64,000 nucleotides of DNA from an uncultured Isosphaeraceae bacterium (GCA_945957605.1 CAMFLR010000005.1:1-64000); one strand, 5' to 3'; shown: positions 35,244 to 47,435, counted from the first letter of the stretch. A program made the numbers and translations. Notes: generated by a model not told the origin, from the sequence alone.

Positions 35244-35588
35244 ATGGCGACCAAGCCCACCCGGCAACAGGCCCAGGGCCGCGACAATCTGGCGCAGGCC
35301 CTTTTGCTTGTGACCGAAGCTGTGCGGCTCGACGGCCGCGCGCCCTTCACGATTGTGCAACTCAATGACTTGGCCGCATGTCTTGTGAAGGCGAGTTCGG
35401 CGTTTGGGCTCGATGAGATTGTTGCGGTCGCGCTCGAAGCGCGAGGCAAGGCGCTTGGCATGCGGAGCGGGACGGCGGAACTCGTGTTGCTCGACGACGC
35501 GATCCGCCCTCTTGAGGTGTTGCTCAAGAACGACGATGATTTCCGCACCCTCATCACGGATCTCGAGGAACAGCTTGGCGAGGTGTAG
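35244..35588 (+). CDS. Small hypothetical protein, 114 aa
   Basis: I do not recognise this protein. It is predicted to be almost entirely helical, with leucine-rich amphipathic stretches (RDNLAQALLLVTEAVRLDGR, AELVLLDDAIRPLEVLLKND), no signal peptide and no membrane segment. It ends in an acidic tail. It starts 15 bases after the AlkD-type gene and stops three bases before the peptidase gene, so it lies in the middle of a likely three-gene operon. Confidence 0.7.
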   Translation: MATKPTRQQAQGRDNLAQALLLVTEAVRLDGRAPFTIVQLNDLAACLVKASSAFGLDEIVAVALEARGKALGMRSGTAELVLLDDAIRPLEVLLKNDDDFRTLITDLEEQLGEV

Positions 35589-35591
35589 GCC

Positions 35592-37859
<2,268 letters not shown>

Positions 37860-37978
37860 GTGACTTTTTCGCAACGACATGAAGGAGAGGGACAGCCGCC
37901 CTCCCCAAGGGGGAGCGATCGGTTATACTCGATGGGACGCTCCGCCGGGTGTTTTTCCTTCGCGAGGCCCTCTTCCTC

Positions 37979-40720
37979 ATGCGCTGGTTCGCCCTAACCC
38001 TCCTTTTCACGTTTGTTTCAGGTCAAGCCGCGATCGTCCGAGCCGACGACGCGGCGGCACTTGCATTCTTCGAACAGAAGATTCGACCCGTGCTGGTGAA
38101 GGAGTGCTACTCCTGCCACTCGAGCGAGTCAAAGAAGCTCAAGGGCGGCTTGCGGCTTGATTCGCGGGCGGCCGTGCTCAAGGGGGGAGACACGGGACCG
38201 GCCCTCATCGCTGGTAAACCCGATGAGAGCCTGCTGATCGCCGCTCTGAAATATGATGGGGTCGAAATGCCGCCGCGCGGGAAGCTTTCCGATGCGGTGA
38301 TCGCCGATTTTACGCGCTGGGTTCAAACCGGCGCCGTCGATCCTCGGCTAGAGAGCGCCAAGGCGGTTCGGAACGGGATCGACATCTCGGCGGGGAAGCA
38401 GTTCTGGTCGTACGCGCCGCTGAAACGTGATGAGATGCTGGCTTCGATCGATGATGCGATTAATCGTGCATTGGCTGAGAAAAAGTTGAAGCCCGTGGCA
38501 CGAACGCGACCTGAAGTGCTGGTCCGCCGGCTGTATTTTGATCTGATCGGCCTGCCGCCAACTCCCGCCGAAATTGATGCGTTTGTTCAGGATCGCTCGC
38601 CGCGGGCTTATGAGAATTTGGTTGATCGATTGCTCGCGTCGCCCCGGTTTGGTGAGCGGTGGGGGCGGCACTGGCTGGATGTGGTGCGGTTTGCGGAATC
38701 GCTTACTCTGCGTGGGTTCATATTCAAGGAGTCGTGGCGGTATCGCGATTATGTGATCGCGTCGTTCAATGCCGATGCGCCGTTCGATCAATTCATTCGG
38801 CAACAGATCGCCGGTGATTTGCTGCCGTCGAAGACGTTGGAGGAATCACGCAAGAATCGCATTGCCACCACGTTTCTGACGCTGGGAAATTCCAACCTGG
38901 AAGACCAGGATAAGAATCAGCTTGTCATGGACGTCGTTGATGAGCAGATCGACGTGATTGGCAAGGCGTTCTTGGGGCAAACGATCAGTTGTGCGCGGTG
39001 TCACGATCATAAGTTCGACCCAATTCCCACGCGCGATTATTACGCGATCGCCGGGATTCTCAAAAACGCTCGTTTGCTTGAACATGCGAATGTATCCAAG
39101 TGGATTGAGGTTCCTCTGCCGATGACGGCCGAGGCGGAGTCAGCCCTTCGAGCTTATGACACGCAAGTTGCATCGCTTGAAACGGAGATCAAAGCGGAGA
39201 AAACCAGGCTCAAGGGGAGTGGCGCGGTGGCGTCGAGTGGAGTGGTTGCCCCCAAGGAATTGCCGGGGCTGGTGATCGACGACGTGAGGGCGAAGCGCGT
39301 CGGCGAGTGGACGCTGTCGAAGCATTCGGGAAGCTATATCGGCGAGGGATATCTGCACGACGGGAATGCGTCGAAGGGGGAAAAGAGCCTCACGTTCGAG
39401 CCAGAGATTCCGAATGCCGGAACATACGAGATCTTGCTGGCGTACACGCCTGGCAGTAATCGATCGACCCGCGTGCCGGTGACGGTGCTGAGTGCCGATG
39501 GTGAGAAAATTGTCACGATCAACGAACGCGAGACTCCGCCGATTGATGGACGGTTCATTTCGCTCGGTCAGTATCGCTTTGAAAAGAGCGGCCAGGGTTA
39601 TGTGCTTGTCGCGAATGAGGGGACTGATGGGCATGTGATCGCCGATGCGGTCGTCTTTCTTTCGAGCGAGGCCGCAGCTCGAAAATCGAAGTCGAAGCAA
39701 GCTGATCCGGTGGCGAAGCTCGAGGCGAAGTTGAAGACGCTCAAGGCGTCTGCGCCGCCGCGTGAGATGGTGATGTCGGTCGTCGAGGAGCCGAAGATTT
39801 CCGATACACGTGTGCATATTCGCGGGTCGGTTCATACGCTGGGTGAGACGGTTCCGCGCGGGTTCTTGCAGGTTGCCATTGTGGGCAAGGCCCCTGCTCC
39901 GCCGCAGAATCAGAGTGGTCGTCGCGAGTTGGCCGATTGGATCGCAAGCTCGTCGAACCCGCTGACGGCGCGGGTTTATGTGAATCGCGTCTGGCACTGG
40001 TTGTTTGGGGAAGGTTTGGTTCGGACGGTCGATAATTTCGGGACGACCGGCGAGAAGCCGTCGCATCCGGAATTGCTCGATCGACTGGCACTCGACTTCA
40101 TGGCTGACGGTTGGTCGACGAAGCGATTGATTCGCCGGATCGTGCTTTCGAAGGCGTATCGCCGCGATTCCAATGTTGAGTCCGACTCTCCCGATCCGGA
40201 AAATCGCTTGCTGGCGCATGCGAATCGTAGACGGCTTGATGCCGAATCTTTGCGCGACGCGATTCTTGCGGTTTCGGACAAACTCCAGTTCGGCACGCGC
40301 GGGCGGACGTATCCTGAGAGCCTCGCGGCGGATTATGGATATCGGTCCGAGCAAGCATACCGCAGCGTTTATTTGCCGGTGTTTCGCAATGCGATGCCCG
40401 ATATGTTTGAGGTGTTCGACTTCGCCGATCCCAGCATGGTGGTCGGTAAGCGCGATGTGAGTACGGTGGCGTCGCAGGCGTTGTTCTTGCTCAATCATCC
40501 GTTTGTGATTGCTGCGGCACACGATGCGGCCAAACGTGTCGACGGTGAGAAGTTGAGTGATGACAGCGCACGAATTGACCGCGCGTATCGCCTGACGCTT
40601 GGTCGCGAGCCGACTGCGCCCGAACGGGCGATTGCCGCGAAGATTGTTGCAAACCCCGATGGCTTGCCGCTGTTGTTCCAGGCGCTATTTGCGTCGATCG
40701 ATTTCCGATACGTCGACTGA
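37979..40720 (+). CDS. Cytochrome PSD1/DUF1549/DUF1553 protein with golvesin-like insert
   Basis: A 913-aa exported planctomycete cytochrome-type protein. After a signal peptide (1-22) comes a PSCyt1 domain with the haem motif CYSCHSSESKKLKGG, then DUF1549 (about 150-350, with CARCHDHKFDPIPTRDYY). Next is an inserted beta-domain near 425-555 of the golvesin C-terminal-like type (IDDVRAKRVGEWTLSKHSG through VIADAVVFL). DUF1553 (about 600-905) follows, ending FQALFASIDFRYVD. The ATG at 37979 begins the signal peptide; an upstream GTG at 37949 was rejected. It pairs with the DUF1501 gene 17 bases downstream. The insert resembles carbohydrate- or surface-binding modules of exported enzymes, so the complex may act on a polymer, which is inference. 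Confidence 0.92.
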   Translation: MRWFALTLLFTFVSGQAAIVRADDAAALAFFEQKIRPVLVKECYSCHSSESKKLKGGLRLDSRAAVLKGGDTGPALIAGKPDESLLIAALKYDGVEMPPRGKLSDAVIADFTRWVQTGAVDPRLESAKAVRNGIDISAGKQFWSYAPLKRDEMLASIDDAINRALAEKKLKPVARTRPEVLVRRLYFDLIGLPPTPAEIDAFVQDRSPRAYENLVDRLLASPRFGERWGRHWLDVVRFAESLTLRGFIFKESWRYRDYVIASFNADAPFDQFIRQQIAGDLLPSKTLEESRKNRIATTFLTLGNSNLEDQDKNQLVMDVVDEQIDVIGKAFLGQTISCARCHDHKFDPIPTRDYYAIAGILKNARLLEHANVSKWIEVPLPMTAEAESALRAYDTQVASLETEIKAEKTRLKGSGAVASSGVVAPKELPGLVIDDVRAKRVGEWTLSKHSGSYIGEGYLHDGNASKGEKSLTFEPEIPNAGTYEILLAYTPGSNRSTRVPVTVLSADGEKIVTINERETPPIDGRFISLGQYRFEKSGQGYVLVANEGTDGHVIADAVVFLSSEAAARKSKSKQADPVAKLEAKLKTLKASAPPREMVMSVVEEPKISDTRVHIRGSVHTLGETVPRGFLQVAIVGKAPAPPQNQSGRRELADWIASSSNPLTARVYVNRVWHWLFGEGLVRTVDNFGTTGEKPSHPELLDRLALDFMADGWSTKRLIRRIVLSKAYRRDSNVESDSPDPENRLLAHANRRRLDAESLRDAILAVSDKLQFGTRGRTYPESLAADYGYRSEQAYRSVYLPVFRNAMPDMFEVFDFADPSMVVGKRDVSTVASQALFLLNHPFVIAAAHDAAKRVDGEKLSDDSARIDRAYRLTLGREPTAPERAIAAKIVANPDGLPLLFQALFASIDFRYVD

Positions 40721-40737
40721 CCCGCGGAGGTTTTGAG

Positions 40738-42168
40738 ATGACCGGCCCGATTCACCGTCGCCAGTTGCTCAGGTCCGCGGGATGCGGGTTCGGATACCTT
40801 GCGCTTGCTGGCCTGGCCGCGAGTGAGCAGGCCCGCGCGGCGGATCTGGCGAATCCGCTCGCTATAAGGCCGACGCACTTTGCTCCCAAAGCCAAGCGGG
40901 TGATTTTCATCTTCATGCAAGGCGGCGTGAGCCAGGTTGACTCGTTCGATTACAAGGCGCGGCTCGCGAAGGACGACGGCAAGAAGATGGCGTTCGACGA
41001 CGCCCGCGTCATCGCCAATACGGGCGTGAAGGGATCGTCGCAGCGCGTGATGAAGTCGCTGTGGAACTTCAAGCAGCATGGTCAGTCGGGGAAGTGGGCG
41101 TCGGATTTGTTCCCGGAAATCAACCGGCACGTCGACGATTTGTGCTTCATCCACTCGATGCATACGGAAGGCGTGGCGCACGGGCCGGCGACTCTGTTTT
41201 TGCACACAGGCACGACGAACACGATTCGGCCGTCGATGGGTTCTTGGGTGCAGTACGGACTCGGAACCGAAAACGCGAATTTGCCGGGATTTATTTCACT
41301 CGGGCCGACTTCGGGCAACGGTGGTGCGCGGAATTATGGGAATGCGTTTCTGCCGGCGGTCTATCAGGGGACGCCGATTGGTAAAGCCGGTGCGCCGGTT
41401 TCGACGTTTGGGATCAGGAATCTGGGGAATAGCGAGCAATCGCTTGAGACGCGTTCGCGCGAGTTTGAGTTGATTCGTCAGATCAATGCCGAGCAGGCGA
41501 AGATGCGGATTGATCGCAACGAGCTTGATGCGGTGATTTCGTCGTACGAGCTGGCCTGGCGGATGCAGAGTCAGGCGCCTGATGTGCTTGATCTTTCACG
41601 CGAATCAAAGGCGACTCAAGCACTTTACGGCATTGGCGAGTCTGCGACTGATAACTTCGGGCGGCAGTGCCTGATGGCGCGTCGGTTGAGTGAGGCCGGC
41701 GTGCGGTTCGTGCAGGTGACTTATGGCGATGGCACCGCGAATCCGGCGTGGGATCAGCATTCCGACCTGCCGAAACATGGTCAGCATGCGAGGGCGGTGG
41801 ATAAGCCGATTGCTGGTTTGCTTGCCGACTTGAAGAAGCGCGGATTGCTTGAAGATACGCTGATTTGGTGGGGATCGGAGTTTGGCCGCACGCCCTATGC
41901 TGAGAAGAATGGCACGGGGCGCGATCATAATCCCAATGGGTTTACGGTTTGGCTCGCTGGAGCCGGTGTGAAGCCGGGTTATGCTCACGGCGCGACCGAT
42001 GAGTTTGGTCACAAGGCGGTGGAAAATAAGGTGCACATGCATGATTTGCATGCGACTGTGTTGCATTTACTTGGGCTCGATCATGAGCGGCTGACGTATC
42101 GTTTTGCTGGTCGCGACTATCGGCTTACGGATGTCGAAGGGCATGTAGTGCGTGAGATTTTGAGTTGA
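40738..42168 (+). CDS. DUF1501 domain protein, Tat-exported (third copy)
   Basis: A 476-aa DUF1501 protein. The Tat signal is HRRQLLRSAGCGFGYLALAG (residues 6-25). Core family features: RVIFIFMQGGVSQVDSFDYK, HSMHTEGVAHGPATLFLHTG, WWGSEFGRTPYAEKNGTGRD and HDLHATVLHLLGLDHERLTY. This matches the subfamily that pairs with cytochrome-bearing DUF1553 proteins, as here. GGAGG precedes the ATG at 40738. The other DUF1501 copies in the window (2880 and 8722) are of a different subtype, lacking the HDLHATVLHLLGLDH end. Confidence 0.92.
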   Translation: MTGPIHRRQLLRSAGCGFGYLALAGLAASEQARAADLANPLAIRPTHFAPKAKRVIFIFMQGGVSQVDSFDYKARLAKDDGKKMAFDDARVIANTGVKGSSQRVMKSLWNFKQHGQSGKWASDLFPEINRHVDDLCFIHSMHTEGVAHGPATLFLHTGTTNTIRPSMGSWVQYGLGTENANLPGFISLGPTSGNGGARNYGNAFLPAVYQGTPIGKAGAPVSTFGIRNLGNSEQSLETRSREFELIRQINAEQAKMRIDRNELDAVISSYELAWRMQSQAPDVLDLSRESKATQALYGIGESATDNFGRQCLMARRLSEAGVRFVQVTYGDGTANPAWDQHSDLPKHGQHARAVDKPIAGLLADLKKRGLLEDTLIWWGSEFGRTPYAEKNGTGRDHNPNGFTVWLAGAGVKPGYAHGATDEFGHKAVENKVHMHDLHATVLHLLGLDHERLTYRFAGRDYRLTDVEGHVVREILS

Positions 42169-42204
42169 TGCACAGGGCCGCGGGGGTTGGAGGGTGATGC
42201 CCGA

Positions 42205-42250
42205 GACTCTGGAGCTTCCTTCGCTTCGCTCAGTTCAGCTGCAGGCACCC
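42205..42250. repeat. Dispersed repeat family D, copy 2
   Basis: This stretch contains TTCGCTTCGCTCAGTTCAGC flanked by GGAGCT/AGCTGC, similar to the copy at 8184-8225. It lies just after the DUF1501 stop. Confidence 0.4.
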
Positions 42251-42319
42251 GGTACCCCAACACCCGCGAAGTGGTGGCAGTTTTTGTGGATTTGCATCGC
42301 TGGGGCGGCGGTATCGAGG

Positions 42320-42372
42320 ATGGCCGCGGGAGCGGCCGAATACTCGTGACGACGCGGAGCGTCGTCACGAGG
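42320..42372. repeat. Dispersed double-hairpin repeat family C, copy 1
   Basis: Two hairpins in tandem: TGGCCGC-GGGA-GCGGCCGA and CGTGACGACGC-GGA-GCGTCGTCACG. The second is a perfect 11-base stem. The element lies between convergent genes ending at 42168 and 42389, where it could also end transcription from both sides. Confidence 0.7.
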
Positions 42373-42388
42373 GCTTCGTTTGATTTGC

Positions 42389-44743
42389 TTACTTCTTCGC
42401 CTGAACGCGGTCGTTACCCGGGTCCTGGCGGTAGACCAGGATGCGGTCGTGCACGACGAGGATCATGTCGGTGCGGCCGTCGCCGTCGACGTCGCCCAGG
42501 CCGATGTCGCGAGGCTCGATCAGGTCGGACATGTTGCGCATTGATTTGCGTTCGAAGATCTTGAACGCGAGGGCGCGCTCGAGTTGTCCGCCCGAACCCT
42601 TGGTGACGATCTCGACGAAGTGATCGCCGGGGTCGGTCAGCGCGATGTCGGGCTGGCCGTCGGCGTTCAAGTCACCGACGATCAGATCGGCCAATCGGGC
42701 GTGTTCGCGAGTCGCTTCGTAGCTCAAAATCGTCTTGAGCCGCTGACCTTTACTGCCAGTCAGCACCACGCCGAAACGCTCGGCGCCGGCGAGGAGGAGG
42801 TCGTCCTTGCCGTCGCCGTTCAGGTCGGCCACGTGCAGTTTTTGGAGGTCGAAGGCACCGACGCTCAGCATGCCCGAGGGACGATAAACGCCGTCGCGCT
42901 TCGCAAGGTAGAGCAGCGATTTCGAGGTCTTGTCGAGCAGGACGATTTCTTTGACGCCGTCGCCGTCGGTGTCGATCGCCACAGCGCCTGAGACGTTCGC
43001 GTTGTTGCGGCCGGTGTTGTATTGATCCTTGACGACCCAATGCCCGTCCTTGTCGAGCAGCAGGTTTCGCGCGTATGTCTTTTGCGAGAGCAGGAGCGCG
43101 GGGCCGTCGATATTCGTCGTGGCCAGGCCAGCGGGGCCGATGTCGCTGAGCGGGCCGAGGCCGCCGGCGGCGGGCGCGGGGGGCTCGCCGGGACGGCCGA
43201 GCAGGAGCGACTTGGGACCGCTGAAGGAATAGAGCAGCACGTCGGGCTGGCCGTCGCGGTTGACGTCGACGATTTGCACGCGCGGAGCGTCGGTCAAATC
43301 CTTGAGCGCGACCGAGTCGGTCTGGCCCCAGCGGAACGGGACGAGGTCGCCCCCCTTGTCGCGTTTCAGGGCGCGAAGGGTGAAGGTGTCGGCGGTCGAT
43401 TTTGCCGAAGTTTCGCGGGTGACGTAAACAATTTCAGGGATCTTGTCGCCGTCGAGGTCGGCAGGCTCGAGCGCCACGGGCTCGCCGCTGAGCGGCAGCG
43501 GGACGGGGAACGTGAGCCGGCCGTCGGCCATCACGCTGCGGCCGATTTGCTTTTCCTGCTCGGAAAGGACGTAAACTTCGGCCTTCTTGTCGCCGTCGAG
43601 GTCGGCGAGACGAACGGTTCGGCCGCCGACGAGGCTGGGGAAGTGCTGGGCGGAGGTGAGCCCCTGCCCCTTCGTTTGGCGATAGACGAGGAACTGGGCG
43701 TTTGCTGGGTCGGTGGTGACGACGTCGTTGAGGCCGTCGCCGTCGATGTCGCCGAGGTCGAGCGTGCGCCCGCGTGAATTGCCTTGCGGTAGCGGATAGA
43801 AAAGCAGCCGGCCGCGCTTGGCGGTTTCGGCGTCTTCGACGACGTCGAGTGAATGAACCCGCATGCGGCCGGATTGCTGTTCGATGGTTAGCAGTTCGGA
43901 ACCGGGTTTGCCGTTGATCTCGCCAAATGCGTAGGCGCGAAGGGTTTCAAGGTTGAAGCGTTCTTCGGGGCCGAGCGCGCCGCCGGCGCTCGAGAATCGG
44001 ATGCGAATCGGATCTTCGTTGCCGCCGTCGAGCAGCGCGAGGTCGTCGCGACCGTCACCGTCCATGTCGACTGCCTTGACCATCCGGGGATTGGTCAACG
44101 TATGCGGCACGCGTTCGGGCTCGCCGAGCTTACCGCCAGCGAGTTGGAGAATCGTGATGACTTCGCCTGAGGTGAGGAGTGCGAGGTCGTCGCGGCCGTC
44201 GCGGTTGAGGTCGCCGACCGTCAGTGCGCCTGGGGCTTCGACGGCTTCACCGGTGTTGATCTTCTTGGGCTCGCCGAACTTGCCGTTTCCTTCGCCGGGA
44301 AGGATGATCAGCTCAGCGGGGGTGCCGTAGTAGGCGAGGTCGGCCTTGCCGTCGGCGTTGAAGTCGCCGACTGCGAGGCTGACGATTTCCTTGTTCACGG
44401 CGACGGGCGCAAGCCGCATCCGACGGTCGCCGTCGAGCTCGTTGGTCTCGCGCTTGGCTTTTGTCTTGGGTTCGTCGTCGGCGGGGGCTTTGGACGAGAG
44501 CAGCAGGTCGATGCGGGAACGGCCGTTGTTGGCGATGGCGATGTCGTCGATCTTGTCGCCGTCGAGGTCACGAATGAGCATCCCGCTCACGCGCGGGTCG
44601 AGCTTATACACCTCGACCGGCTGGAAACCGAAGTAGTCGGCCAGTTTGGGCTCGTCGGCCGCTCGGGCGTTCGCCGAGATCTGGACCAGGAACAAACCAA
44701 AGACACACAGCTTCTTAACACTGTTCCCGGCTTGCACTCGCAT
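42389..44743 (-). CDS. FG-GAP/VCBS repeat exported protein
   Basis: A 784-aa exported protein with a signal peptide (about 1-29) and a long array of FG-GAP/VCBS repeats that build one or two beta-propellers. Units such as DLDGDKIDDIAIANNGRS, DFNADGKADLAYYG, DLNRDGRDDLALLTSG and DVDGDGRTDMILVV recur every 40-60 residues, each with the Ca-binding DxDxDG pattern. The ATG at 44743 has GAGG upstream; an in-frame extension to 44794 adds an Arg-rich stretch and is rejected. Such proteins are common on planctomycete surfaces and usually act as scaffolds or binding proteins. It has no enzymatic domain. Confidence 0.9.
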   Translation of the reverse strand: MRVQAGNSVKKLCVFGLFLVQISANARAADEPKLADYFGFQPVEVYKLDPRVSGMLIRDLDGDKIDDIAIANNGRSRIDLLLSSKAPADDEPKTKAKRETNELDGDRRMRLAPVAVNKEIVSLAVGDFNADGKADLAYYGTPAELIILPGEGNGKFGEPKKINTGEAVEAPGALTVGDLNRDGRDDLALLTSGEVITILQLAGGKLGEPERVPHTLTNPRMVKAVDMDGDGRDDLALLDGGNEDPIRIRFSSAGGALGPEERFNLETLRAYAFGEINGKPGSELLTIEQQSGRMRVHSLDVVEDAETAKRGRLLFYPLPQGNSRGRTLDLGDIDGDGLNDVVTTDPANAQFLVYRQTKGQGLTSAQHFPSLVGGRTVRLADLDGDKKAEVYVLSEQEKQIGRSVMADGRLTFPVPLPLSGEPVALEPADLDGDKIPEIVYVTRETSAKSTADTFTLRALKRDKGGDLVPFRWGQTDSVALKDLTDAPRVQIVDVNRDGQPDVLLYSFSGPKSLLLGRPGEPPAPAAGGLGPLSDIGPAGLATTNIDGPALLLSQKTYARNLLLDKDGHWVVKDQYNTGRNNANVSGAVAIDTDGDGVKEIVLLDKTSKSLLYLAKRDGVYRPSGMLSVGAFDLQKLHVADLNGDGKDDLLLAGAERFGVVLTGSKGQRLKTILSYEATREHARLADLIVGDLNADGQPDIALTDPGDHFVEIVTKGSGGQLERALAFKIFERKSMRNMSDLIEPRDIGLGDVDGDGRTDMILVVHDRILVYRQDPGNDRVQAKK

Positions 44744-45206
44744 GTCGCTGCCTCGCGGTCGTTCCGTTGCCCGTGATCGATCCCATCCTCTCACGATCGA
44801 TCCAACCCGACCAGACTACGCATCTGTTGGCCATCCGGCAAGATGCGGCCAGCAAGGGATACGCAATCGGCATCCAAGATTCGGCGGATGCGAGCGAACA
44901 TGGAATAGCATCGCGCGATTTTTGGGCCGTCGAGAGAAGTCCCTACGATAGATCAAGAGATGTGTCACAGGGGTGTTGTCTCGATCGTAGGCATCCAAGA
45001 GCAAGAATCGGCTGATGTGCGGGAATGGCGAGCGCCCGCGCGAGTTTGAAGGTGCAATCTGTCTCGCCTGATTGACAGTCCCCGGTGCAATGCCGCGGAC
45101 ACCCGACGAAAGTCGCGTCCTCGTCTGAGGATCTTACTATTCGTTATCTCAGCCTACTGGCGGGATTCGCCGCCAGTTGCGCGGACGATTTCTCGGGAGG
45201 TGTGCT
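44744..45206. other. Intergenic region, no gene seen
   Basis: A 463-base space between divergent genes. I see no credible gene. The only structured element is the hairpin at 45156-45177. Confidence 0.5.
45156..45177 (+). promoter_or_regulatory. Hairpin in the 5' leader of the next gene
   Basis: A perfect eight-base stem, ACTGGCGG and CCGCCAGT, with a six-base loop ends 29 bases before the ATG at 45207. It may stabilise or regulate the leader; there is no T-run, so a terminator is unlikely. Confidence 0.3.
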
Positions 45207-45521
45207 ATGGACAACATGGAGCACATTCACGGCAAGTTGTTTTCGGAAGATGGCGGCAAGGTTGTGTTCGATTCGATCGACGGCTACCTGGGTTACAGGT
45301 GGCGGTCCAACGGAATGAAGTCGTACTACGGCTACTTTGAAGTTCCTGCGGTGCGTACGAAGGGATTCGACGAAGGCGCGCCCTACCGCCTGGTGCTCGA
45401 CGACGGTCGCGCCGGCAGCATCTACGCCGATGTTCATCCCAGCCAATCGCCAGGTATGGCACTGGCCGAATTCCACGTGACCGGCAAGCTTGGACGCGGC
45501 GCTAGCGCGGATTTGGGTTAA
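45207..45521 (+). CDS. Small hypothetical protein, 104 aa
   Basis: I do not recognise the family. The protein is soluble and beta-rich (IHGKLFSEDGGKVVFDSIDG, YRLVLDDGRAGSIYADVH) and ends Gly/Ala-rich. It has the form of a small OB-like or barrel domain that could bind a ligand, but nothing specific is seen. The ATG at 45207 is preceded by GGGAGGTG at ideal spacing. It stands alone, with a hairpin in its leader. Confidence 0.65.
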   Translation: MDNMEHIHGKLFSEDGGKVVFDSIDGYLGYRWRSNGMKSYYGYFEVPAVRTKGFDEGAPYRLVLDDGRAGSIYADVHPSQSPGMALAEFHVTGKLGRGASADLG

Positions 45522-46088
45522 ACACGAAAAACAGGAAAGCTCCGGCGATTAATGCCGAGCGATGCGACTACGCGCCTTGCAAGCCATGTGACTATTTCAC
45601 ACTGGCCTGCATGGCGTCGTGGTGCTTTATGCGCGGGTTTTGCAAGCTAGCGCGACACGACGAGTGTCAAATGCGATTGTGAGAGTGCGCCTGGGCGGCA
45701 GGTGTGACCGATAGCAAAATTATTGGATTGCTTACTGTTTCTTCACGCGGGTTGCGCTGGTATCTTTTCGTCACAAGTGACCGATAGTTCGCTCGCTTGC
45801 GACGATGATCGTCACCTCGCGACCGCTCGCGTGTTAAACCGGTGGCAAGCCGATGAAAAAATTGAGTAGCCATCGTGAGCGCGCGCGACGCTGTAAGTGA
45901 AATGCCGGCTTGGTTCGACCGATGCCACCTGGGCGTCGTCGACCGCCTAAAGCCGGATTGTCTCTCAAGAATTCGTTTGGCGTCTCGTGGGGTGGGTCGT
46001 TAATCTGCGTCTCGTCCCGACGAGAAGGGAGTCGGCCGTTCGGCGGCGACATGCCGGCCGATCCGTGATCCGAAGGAGCCTTGCCACG
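45522..46088. other. Long intergenic region, no gene seen
   Basis: A 567-base space without a credible gene. It contains an 11-base direct repeat, GTGACCGATAG, at 45704-45714 and 45777-45787, with an AT-rich stretch between the two. This could be an operator or promoter region of the ADP-ribosylglycohydrolase gene, but no -35/-10 pair is convincing. Confidence 0.4.
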
Positions 46089-47279
46089 ATGCCCGATTCC
46101 CCACGCCTTGCCCGCTTTCGCGGCACCCTTCTTGGGTTGGCGATTGGCGACGCTCTGGGTGCACCTCTCGAAGGCCTAAGTTCGCAACAGATTCGCGCCC
46201 ACTACCAGCAGGTGACGGACTTTGTCGACGGTGCGCGCGCCTGGAAAAAGAAGCCCTTTCGCTGGCGGCTTCCAGGCCTGTACACCGACGACACGCAGCA
46301 GGCCCTCGCCATTGCGGATGTCCTGCTGCAGACCCAGCACGCCGACCTGGCGCGGCTTGCCGAGATCTACGTCGGCATGGCCACGCCGGACCTTGGTTAC
46401 GCTGGTGCGCACCGTGGTGTGGGCAAGAGCTTTCGCAAGGTGCTCGACGATCTGAAACGCGGCGTATGCCCGAGCCTGACCGGCCAGCCCTCGGCCGGTA
46501 TCGGCGCGGCGATGCGCATCGCGCCGGTCGCGCTTTATTTCGCCGATCGCCCCGACGCCATTTTTGACGCCGTGCTGTCGATCAGCCTGATGACGCATCG
46601 CGACGTTCGCAGCCTCGCGGGCGCCTTCGCGGTGGCGTACGGCGTCAGGCGGCTGCTCGAACTCAAGCCCGAGCGACCCGAAGCGGCCTTCTTGTTCAGG
46701 CTCGCAGCAGATGTTGCCAAGGCTGAGGATCGCATCGCGGCCGAGTGCGGCGATCGCGTGAACTCGCTCGACGAGCACAAGCGAAGCATGTCGTCGGCGA
46801 TTGCTCACGTCGAAAACGTGCTCGACCTGCCTCGCGATCGCGCTTTGCAGGCGATTCTCGAAGAGGCGAACCGGCACGGGCCCGAAAATGGCGTCCGCCG
46901 GCCGACTCAGGGCTTCCCGCCCGCGTGCATTCCTACGTGCCTTTACCTTTTGTTGACGAGCGAGAGCCTGGAAGAGGCGATTATCGAGATCGTCAACATG
47001 GGGGGCGATGCCGATTCGACCGGCGCGATTCTGGGGTCGTTCGTCGGGGCGCTTTACGGCGTCGAGGCGATTCCGCCCCGCTGGCTGGCGGCGTTGCAAA
47101 ATCGCGATGCGATCGACAACCGTGCGCGGGCAATTGAATTGAAGTCCGTGGAAGGGATGCTCATTCCCGAGCTGATTTCGCGGGAATTCGAGCTATCGGC
47201 CCGCGAAAATGCGAATCGCCAATTCCTGCTCAGCCATCCGCCTTACGGCGGCGATCTGGGGGCGAACAAGTTTCTGTAA
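46089..47279 (+). CDS. ADP-ribosylglycohydrolase family protein
   Basis: A 396-aa protein of the ADP-ribosylglycohydrolase (ARH/DraG) family, which removes ADP-ribose from modified residues or related bonds using two Mg ions. The family start RFRGTLLGLAIGDALGAPLE (about 9-28), the metal-binding LYTDDTQQALAI and the second site MGGDADSTGAILG are all intact, so it is probably active. The ATG at 46089 has AAGGAG upstream; a longer frame from 45987 is rejected. No matching ADP-ribosyltransferase is recognised nearby, so its substrate is unknown. Confidence 0.9.
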   Translation: MPDSPRLARFRGTLLGLAIGDALGAPLEGLSSQQIRAHYQQVTDFVDGARAWKKKPFRWRLPGLYTDDTQQALAIADVLLQTQHADLARLAEIYVGMATPDLGYAGAHRGVGKSFRKVLDDLKRGVCPSLTGQPSAGIGAAMRIAPVALYFADRPDAIFDAVLSISLMTHRDVRSLAGAFAVAYGVRRLLELKPERPEAAFLFRLAADVAKAEDRIAAECGDRVNSLDEHKRSMSSAIAHVENVLDLPRDRALQAILEEANRHGPENGVRRPTQGFPPACIPTCLYLLLTSESLEEAIIEIVNMGGDADSTGAILGSFVGALYGVEAIPPRWLAALQNRDAIDNRARAIELKSVEGMLIPELISREFELSARENANRQFLLSHPPYGGDLGANKFL

Positions 47280-47435
47280 CCGGTAAGCCTGACGGGCCGG
47301 ACTTTCCCCGGGGGCATTCCTGGTATAAATTGATAGAAGACGCTTCGGCGGAGTGCCTAACCCGGTGCTTCGCCGTCGCTGTCGTATGGGAGCCAGGGTT
47401 GGGGCTTGTGGCCTGGGTCTGGGAGCCGGCGGCAA

